The position numbers and the translations under genes are program-made. The notes beneath the pieces are model-generated. The model had not been told where the DNA came from. It saw only the letters and a program-made list of their open reading frames with translations, and made no database searches. From contig CADBRK010000086.1 of assembly GCA_902797065.1 (NCBI GenBank), forward strand, positions 1 through 10,868: DNA of 10,868 nucleotides. The letters are read 5' to 3'. The stretch is from an uncultured Ruminococcus sp. (lineage in GTDB: Bacteria > Bacillota > Clostridia > Oscillospirales > Acutalibacteraceae). This document shows, one piece after another, positions 6,797 to 10,868 of this stretch (position 1 is the first letter of the stretch; each line of letters begins with the position of its first letter).

Positions 6797-7492
6797 TCAG
6801 TACCCCATAAGTTCGAGGGCTTCTCTTGCAGCCTGCTGTTCGGCTTCCTTTTTGCTCCTGCCGCCGCCTTTGCCGATCACGTTGCTGTTGAGGTGTACAT
6901 CTACGACAAAGTGCTTGTCGTGGTCTGGACCCGTTTCCTTCACAAGAACGTATGTAAGTCGTTCTTCGGGGTTCTTCTGAATTATCTCCTGCAAAGTGGT
7001 CTTGTAATCCTTGAATTTCTTCGGCTTGCTGCTCTTTATATCGGGCACGACGAACCTGAGAATAAACGTCCTTGCAGGCTCGATACCCCCGTCAAGATAG
7101 ATCGCTGCGATCAGCGCTTCGAATGCGTCCGAGAGTATGGACGGTCTGTCGTCGCCGCCCGAGTTGCGCTCGCCCCTGCTGAGCCTGATATACGAACCGA
7201 GGTCAATCTGCTTTGCGTACTGATAGAGAGACTTCTCGCACACAAGAGACGCTCTCAGCTTTGTAAGCTTGCCCTCGGGCAGTTCGGGGCAGTTTAAGTA
7301 TATGTAATCGGACACGACGATACTAAGCACACTGTCGCCCAAAAATTCAAGGCGCTCGTTATAGAGTGTGCCGTCGTGCAGTTCGTTTGCGTATGACGAA
7401 TGAGTCAATGCGGTGGTGACAAGGTTCTTGTCTTTGAAAGTATAGCCAATAGCTTCATAGATTTTTTTATAGTCAATAAATGCTTTCTGCAC
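6797..7492 (-). CDS. rnc: Ribonuclease III
   Basis: RNase III cleaves double-stranded RNA in rRNA precursor and mRNA processing. From the GTG at 7492 it is 231 residues, normal for the family. Using numbering from the longer GTG frame at 7501, the signature NERLEFLGDSVL spans 48-59 with catalytic Glu52 and Asp56. The second acidic pair is Asp125 and Glu128 in LSDAFEAL. The double-stranded RNA-binding domain covers about 164-232 and ends with the expected KKEAEQQAAREAL helix. I chose 7492 because AAGGGG (7506-7501) lies eight bases upstream. The GTG at 7501 overlaps that site and would have no spacing. The gene starts 5 bp after plsX stops, so the two are probably coupled. The reading frame downstream is the same whichever start is used. 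Confidence 0.95.
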   Translation of the reverse strand: MQKAFIDYKKIYEAIGYTFKDKNLVTTALTHSSYANELHDGTLYNERLEFLGDSVLSIVVSDYIYLNCPELPEGKLTKLRASLVCEKSLYQYAKQIDLGSYIRLSRGERNSGGDDRPSILSDAFEALIAAIYLDGGIEPARTFILRFVVPDIKSSKPKKFKDYKTTLQEIIQKNPEERLTYVLVKETGPDHDKHFVVDVHLNSNVIGKGGGRSKKEAEQQAAREALELMGY

Positions 7493-7497
7493 GCTTA

Positions 7498-8502
7498 TCA
7501 CCCCTTGGCAGCGATCTCGGCAACTGTTTTTTCGATTTCCGCGATAACATTTGTGCGGACATAATCCATCGTAAGCGCAACGGCGTACTGAACCGTCTTT
7601 GCGGACGCATTGCCGTGTACTTTAAAAACAGGCTTTGCGGCTCCGAGTATGGGTGCGCCGCCGTATACATCGGAATCGACTGTCTTCTTCAGCTCCTTCA
7701 TATCCTTCAATACCATAGCTGCGGCAAGCTTGTTCTTTGCGCTCTTTTTGAACACCTTCTTGATCTTATCCATCAGCGCAATAGCTACGCCCTCGTATGT
7801 TTTGAGTATCAGATTGCCGGTGAAGCCGTCGGTAACGAGAACGTCGCAGCCGTCAAGCGGAATGTCTCTGCCTTCGACATTGCCGATGAAGTTTACGGGA
7901 GTCTCTTTGAGCAGCGCAAATGTTTCGAGGCGCAGCGGATCGCCCTTATGATCCTCCGTGCCGACGTTTGCAAGACCTACTCTGGGGTTCTTGACGCCCA
8001 TAACCTTGTCGAGGTATACCGAACCCATTATCGCAAACTGCTGCAGCATATCGGCTTTGCACTCTGCGTTCGCGCCGCCGTCTATGAGCATGAACATGCC
8101 CTCGGCTTTGGGAATGATCGGAGAAAATGCAGGTCGCTTTATGCCCTTTATCCTCTTGACAATAAGCGTTGCGCCCGTTATAAGAGCGCCGCTGTTGCCT
8201 GCCGAAAGGAATGCGTCCGCCTTGCCTTCGGAAAGCATTCTTAGCCCTACGGCCATCGAGCTGTTCTTCTTCTTTTTTACTACGTCGGTTGCGTGATCCT
8301 CCATTGTGAGAACATCTTCGCAGTCGGCTATCGTAAGCTTTGAGATGTCTATCTCGTTTTCCTCCGCTGCTTTCTTTATCCGATCCTCGGGACCCGTAAC
8401 GATAAGCTCCAGATCGCTGTGGTCTTCTGCTGCCGCAGCGCAGCCTTTGAGTATTTCGACAGGGGCGTTATCTCCGCCGAATGCGTCAACTATGATCTTC
8501 AT
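7498..8502 (-). CDS. plsX: Phosphate acyltransferase PlsX
   Basis: PlsX converts acyl-ACP and phosphate to acyl-phosphate, the donor used by PlsY at the first step of phospholipid synthesis. It is a soluble protein acting at the inner face of the membrane. The 334 residues are full length. Family motifs are clear: DAFGGDNAP (6-14), SAGNSGAL (100-107), LIDGGAN (139-145), GTEDHKGD (181-188), GNVEGRDI (207-214), DGFTGN (225-230) and YGGAPILG (280-287). The start has a strong AAAGGAG eight bases upstream. There are 68 bp between trmFO and this gene, and I see no FapR-type palindrome or convincing promoter in them. acpP, often found between plsX and rnc in Firmicutes, is absent here. Confidence 0.97.
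   Translation of the reverse strand: MKIIVDAFGGDNAPVEILKGCAAAAEDHSDLELIVTGPEDRIKKAAEENEIDISKLTIADCEDVLTMEDHATDVVKKKKNSSMAVGLRMLSEGKADAFLSAGNSGALITGATLIVKRIKGIKRPAFSPIIPKAEGMFMLIDGGANAECKADMLQQFAIMGSVYLDKVMGVKNPRVGLANVGTEDHKGDPLRLETFALLKETPVNFIGNVEGRDIPLDGCDVLVTDGFTGNLILKTYEGVAIALMDKIKKVFKKSAKNKLAAAMVLKDMKELKKTVDSDVYGGAPILGAAKPVFKVHGNASAKTVQYAVALTMDYVRTNVIAEIEKTVAEIAAKG
7501..7506 (-). promoter_or_regulatory. Shine-Dalgarno site deciding the rnc start
   Basis: AAGGGG on the minus strand lies in the last codons of plsX. Eight bases separate it from GTG at 7492-7490, while the in-frame GTG at 7501-7499 begins on its last G. This favours the shorter rnc product by three residues. Confidence 0.65.
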
Positions 8503-8570
8503 TATCTCGTCTCCTTTATCCGATCGTGCGTATCCTTCTTTTGTTAAAGAAAGAGCCGCACTTATTTATA

Positions 8571-9860
8571 TTATTCAAAATATTTCAATGAACGGTCGGC
8601 ATGCGCCTGCGCCTTCAGCTTTTTGTCACGGATATTTTGTTCAAGCGGGGGCAGTATACCGATATTCGCCCCCATAGGCTGAAAGTCTTTGACTGTTCCG
8701 TCGCTTATATAGTGTGCCAGTGCGCCTATCATCGTGTATTCGGGCAGTACCAGCATATCATTGCCTACCGCCCTGTTGTATGCGTTGATACCCGCAAGCA
8801 GTCCCGAAGCGCCCGACTCCATATATCCCTCTACGCCTGTGATCTGCCCCGCAAAGAACATATCGGGGTTATCTTTCACGTTAAACGAAGCTTCAAGTAT
8901 CTTCGGAGAATTGATGAACGTGTTCCTGTGCATTACTCCGAAACGTGCAAATTCCGCATTCCTGAGTGCGGGTATCAGCCCGAACACTCTCTTTTGTTCT
9001 CCGAATTTCAGGTTTGTCTGGAATCCGACAAGATTATACATTGTACCGTCGGCGTTCTCCTTCCTGAGCTGCAGAACAGCCCACGGTCTGCGGCCTGTTT
9101 TGGGGTCGGTAAGTCCGACGGGCTTCATCGGGCCGAAACGGATAGTATCCGCTCCCCTCTGCGCCATTACCTCTATTGGCATGCAGCCCTCATAAACCTT
9201 CGGGTTCTGTACGTCCACACCGTGCAGCGGCGTTCTCTCGGCTTTTACAAGCTCACTGTGAAAAAGCTCGTACTCCTCTTTGTTCATCGGGCAGTTTATG
9301 TAATCGCTGCCGTCGCCCTTGCCGTAGCGTGACGCATAAAAGGCGTTATCCATATCTATGCTGTCCGCCGTCACGATCGGCGCAGCAGCGTCAAAAAAGC
9401 TCAGCCCTCCGCCGAACCTTTCTTTGATACTCTCTGCAAGGCTGTCGCTTGTAAGAGGTCCCGTGGCTATAACATTGATACCGTCCCCGGGAAGTTCTGT
9501 TACCTCCTCTGATACGACGGTTATATGCGGATGGTTCTTTATCTTTTCGGTCACGGCATCCGAGAACAGCGTTCTGTCTACCGCCAGCGCACCGCCTGCG
9601 GGAACTCTGCATTCGTCCGCGCACTGCATGAGCAGCGAACCCATACGGCGCATCTCCTCTGTGAGAAGTCCTGCGGCGCTGTTTACCGCAGAGGCTTTCA
9701 GCGAATTGGAGCAGACCAGTTCTGCAAGCATATCCGTATGGTGTGCGGGCGTCTTTTTCCGGGGCTTCATCTCGACAAGCAGAACGTCCGCACCTCTCTG
9801 CGCGATCTGCCACGCCGCCTCGCACCCTGCAAGACCTCCCCCGATGACACGTATCGTCAT
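8571..9860 (-). CDS. trmFO: Methylenetetrahydrofolate-tRNA-(uracil-5-)-methyltransferase TrmFO
   Basis: TrmFO makes 5-methyluridine at position 54 in the T-loop of tRNA, using methylenetetrahydrofolate as carbon donor and reduced FAD. The 429 residues match the family. IGGGLAGCEAAW (6-17) is the FAD dinucleotide-binding motif. Cys50 in LVCSNSLKA and Cys226 in YEGCMPIE correspond to the two functionally important cysteines known from the Bacillus subtilis enzyme. FAGQITGVEGYMESGASG (about 336-353) is the C-terminal FAD-binding segment that closes the fold. The start carries a strong AAAGGAG seven bases upstream and lies 35 bp after the DUF445 gene. In many Firmicutes trmFO follows topA. Here the gene immediately upstream is DUF445. 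Confidence 0.97.
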   Translation of the reverse strand: MTIRVIGGGLAGCEAAWQIAQRGADVLLVEMKPRKKTPAHHTDMLAELVCSNSLKASAVNSAAGLLTEEMRRMGSLLMQCADECRVPAGGALAVDRTLFSDAVTEKIKNHPHITVVSEEVTELPGDGINVIATGPLTSDSLAESIKERFGGGLSFFDAAAPIVTADSIDMDNAFYASRYGKGDGSDYINCPMNKEEYELFHSELVKAERTPLHGVDVQNPKVYEGCMPIEVMAQRGADTIRFGPMKPVGLTDPKTGRRPWAVLQLRKENADGTMYNLVGFQTNLKFGEQKRVFGLIPALRNAEFARFGVMHRNTFINSPKILEASFNVKDNPDMFFAGQITGVEGYMESGASGLLAGINAYNRAVGNDMLVLPEYTMIGALAHYISDGTVKDFQPMGANIGILPPLEQNIRDKKLKAQAHADRSLKYFE

Positions 9861-9895
9861 TGTGATTCTCCTTTGTGTTTGTGGTTCGGAAACTT

Positions 9896-10804
9896 CTATC
9901 CCAGCAGCATATTGATAAGCATATTCACGATACCGAGAACAAAGCCTATCACCGCGCCGAGATTTATGATGGTATCAAGCTCTTTTTTCATGACCTTCAT
10001 GACAAGGGCTTCCATCTCGTCCATATCCATTGAATTGATCTTATCCTCGATCATCTTTGAAATATCGAGCTTTTCGAAAAGCTTATCGAGAATTTTGTCT
10101 ATCGCCTGTTCGTATGAATTGGAAACTGCGGAATCTATCTTTTCTTTGTCTATACCTACTCCGTCAAGCACTTCGTAGAGCGTCTTTTTCTCTATCTCGT
10201 CAAGCTTCTTTTCGGTTTGTTCCCGAACAAGTCTTGCGCCGTTCTCGCCGATATACTTCTCCACTTCGTCGCCGATGATCTTTGTGACCGACTTAATAAG
10301 CTCGTCGTTCACGAACATCTTGAACATCGTGCCGCTGATCTTCTCTTTGATGATCTTTCCAGACTCACTTGCGATCATCTCGCCGACTTCGAGTTCACCG
10401 ACGGACAGCATGATCTTTGAGGTTATCGTCGCCGATGTTTTCTCCTTCATGGAGTTATACTTTTCTTCGTCGGCTTTCGAGAGCTTCATGATCTCGCTGC
10501 GCAGCTGTGCGCCGAATATCTCTGCGCTCTTTTCGGTGATACGTGTTTTATAAACGTCGCTGAGAAGCTTCTCCTTTATATCTTCCTTTGTTATGAGAGT
10601 ATTGCCGACAACATTGCCTATCGCTTTTGCAAGTCTTGGTTTGCCTTTCGGTATTGCGCCCGGCGTAAACGGGAGCGTATGCCCGAAAAGCTTTACTTCG
10701 TCCCTCGGGCGGAAAAGCATCTTCACCGCCACATAGTTCGTACCGTACCCGATAACGGTTGCAATTATCGGCGTAATAATATATTTTATTATCATATTCA
10801 CCAT
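9896..10804 (-). CDS. DUF445 family membrane protein
   Basis: A 302-residue protein of the DUF445 family (YheB-like), whose function is not established. The N-terminal membrane segment (about 4-22) leads into the family motif GYGTNYVAVKMLFRP (19-33), then PFTPGAIPKGKPRLAKAIG (45-63). A long charged, helical middle (about 70-275) follows. A second hydrophobic segment (278-301) ends the protein, so both ends are membrane-anchored and the middle is on one side. The ATG at 10804 has only TTTGGA directly before it. ATG at 10795 (residue 4) is preceded by GGTGA and is an equally good start. It lies about 18 bp after a probable upstream stop and 35 bp before trmFO, so it probably shares their transcript. 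Confidence 0.9.
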   Translation of the reverse strand: MVNMIIKYIITPIIATVIGYGTNYVAVKMLFRPRDEVKLFGHTLPFTPGAIPKGKPRLAKAIGNVVGNTLITKEDIKEKLLSDVYKTRITEKSAEIFGAQLRSEIMKLSKADEEKYNSMKEKTSATITSKIMLSVGELEVGEMIASESGKIIKEKISGTMFKMFVNDELIKSVTKIIGDEVEKYIGENGARLVREQTEKKLDEIEKKTLYEVLDGVGIDKEKIDSAVSNSYEQAIDKILDKLFEKLDISKMIEDKINSMDMDEMEALVMKVMKKELDTIINLGAVIGFVLGIVNMLINMLLG

Positions 10805-10821
10805 TCCAAACTTTTTTTACT

Positions 10822-10868
10822 CTACTCTTCGCTGTACAGACATCCGCTGTCGGTATAGCCGTACTGCT
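10822..10868 (-). CDS. C-terminal end of an unidentified gene (partial)
   Basis: In one minus-strand frame the right edge reads QYGYTDSGCLYSEE followed by TAG at 10824-10822. Codons are mostly the C- and G-ending types used by the neighbouring genes, while the other stop-containing frame uses rare CGG, CGA and CTA codons. This is probably the tail of the gene upstream of DUF445. Fourteen residues are too few to identify it. No terminator is seen in the 17 bp before DUF445, so the genes may share a transcript. Confidence 0.4.
   Translation of the reverse strand, partial: QYGYTDSGCLYSEE

Noticed and set aside
7480..8244. Plus-strand open frame of 254 codons opposite plsX and the rnc start
   Set aside because: The minus strand here carries unmistakable PlsX motifs. 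The plus-strand product shows none, and its start lacks a Shine-Dalgarno.
8534..8553. A/T-rich 8 bp hairpin between trmFO and plsX
   Set aside because: The stem is nearly all A-T with one wobble, and no T-tract follows on the minus strand. Not convincing as a terminator or attenuator.

Overview
The window looks like chromosomal DNA of a low-to-mid GC Firmicute of class Clostridia. A gut Ruminococcaceae/Oscillospiraceae-type genome is my best guess. This rests on the rnc - radical SAM - smc gene order, typical Clostridia proteins (folate-dependent TrmFO, a DUF5662 protein, a C39-like peptidase), strong AAAGGAG-type ribosome binding sites, and repeat-rich intergenic DNA of a kind seen in gut Clostridia. 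I could not run a search, so the genus is inference.

Layout. Every convincing gene is on the minus strand, so transcription runs from the right edge to the left. In that order: the last codons of an unidentified gene (10868-10822); a DUF445 membrane protein (10804-9896); trmFO, tRNA m5U54 methyltransferase (9860-8571); plsX, phosphate acyltransferase (8502-7498); rnc, RNase III (7492-6797); an Elp3-like radical SAM protein (6795-5794); smc, the chromosome condensation ATPase (5803-2231); and a composite protein (2218-770) joining an N-terminal DUF5662 HD-like domain, one membrane segment and a C-terminal C39-family cysteine peptidase domain. Gaps are very short: 1 bp between rnc and the SAM gene, a 10 bp overlap between the SAM gene and smc, and 12 bp between smc and the last gene. 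plsX to the composite gene therefore reads as one transcription unit, probably joined with trmFO and DUF445 upstream. It ends at a good Rho-independent terminator at 695-659. The genes are a housekeeping mix: phospholipid synthesis, tRNA modification, double-stranded RNA processing and chromosome segregation. acpP is absent between plsX and rnc, and ftsY is absent after smc.

The left 658 bases hold no believable gene. They are a mosaic of repeats: two roughly 100 bp modules, each an AT-rich core flanked by inverted arrays of 9 bp units (TGTAGGGTT on the left, AACCCTACA on the right); two copies of a GC-rich hairpin element ending in GGGGTATCTGC; two diverged copies of a unit starting ACGCCTGCAGGTATT, 410 bp apart; and a possible plus-strand terminator. 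The 9 bp array modules resemble the iteron plus AT-rich plan of replication origins, but no replication gene is in view. The two items most worth a second look are these modules and the DUF5662-membrane-C39 fusion.
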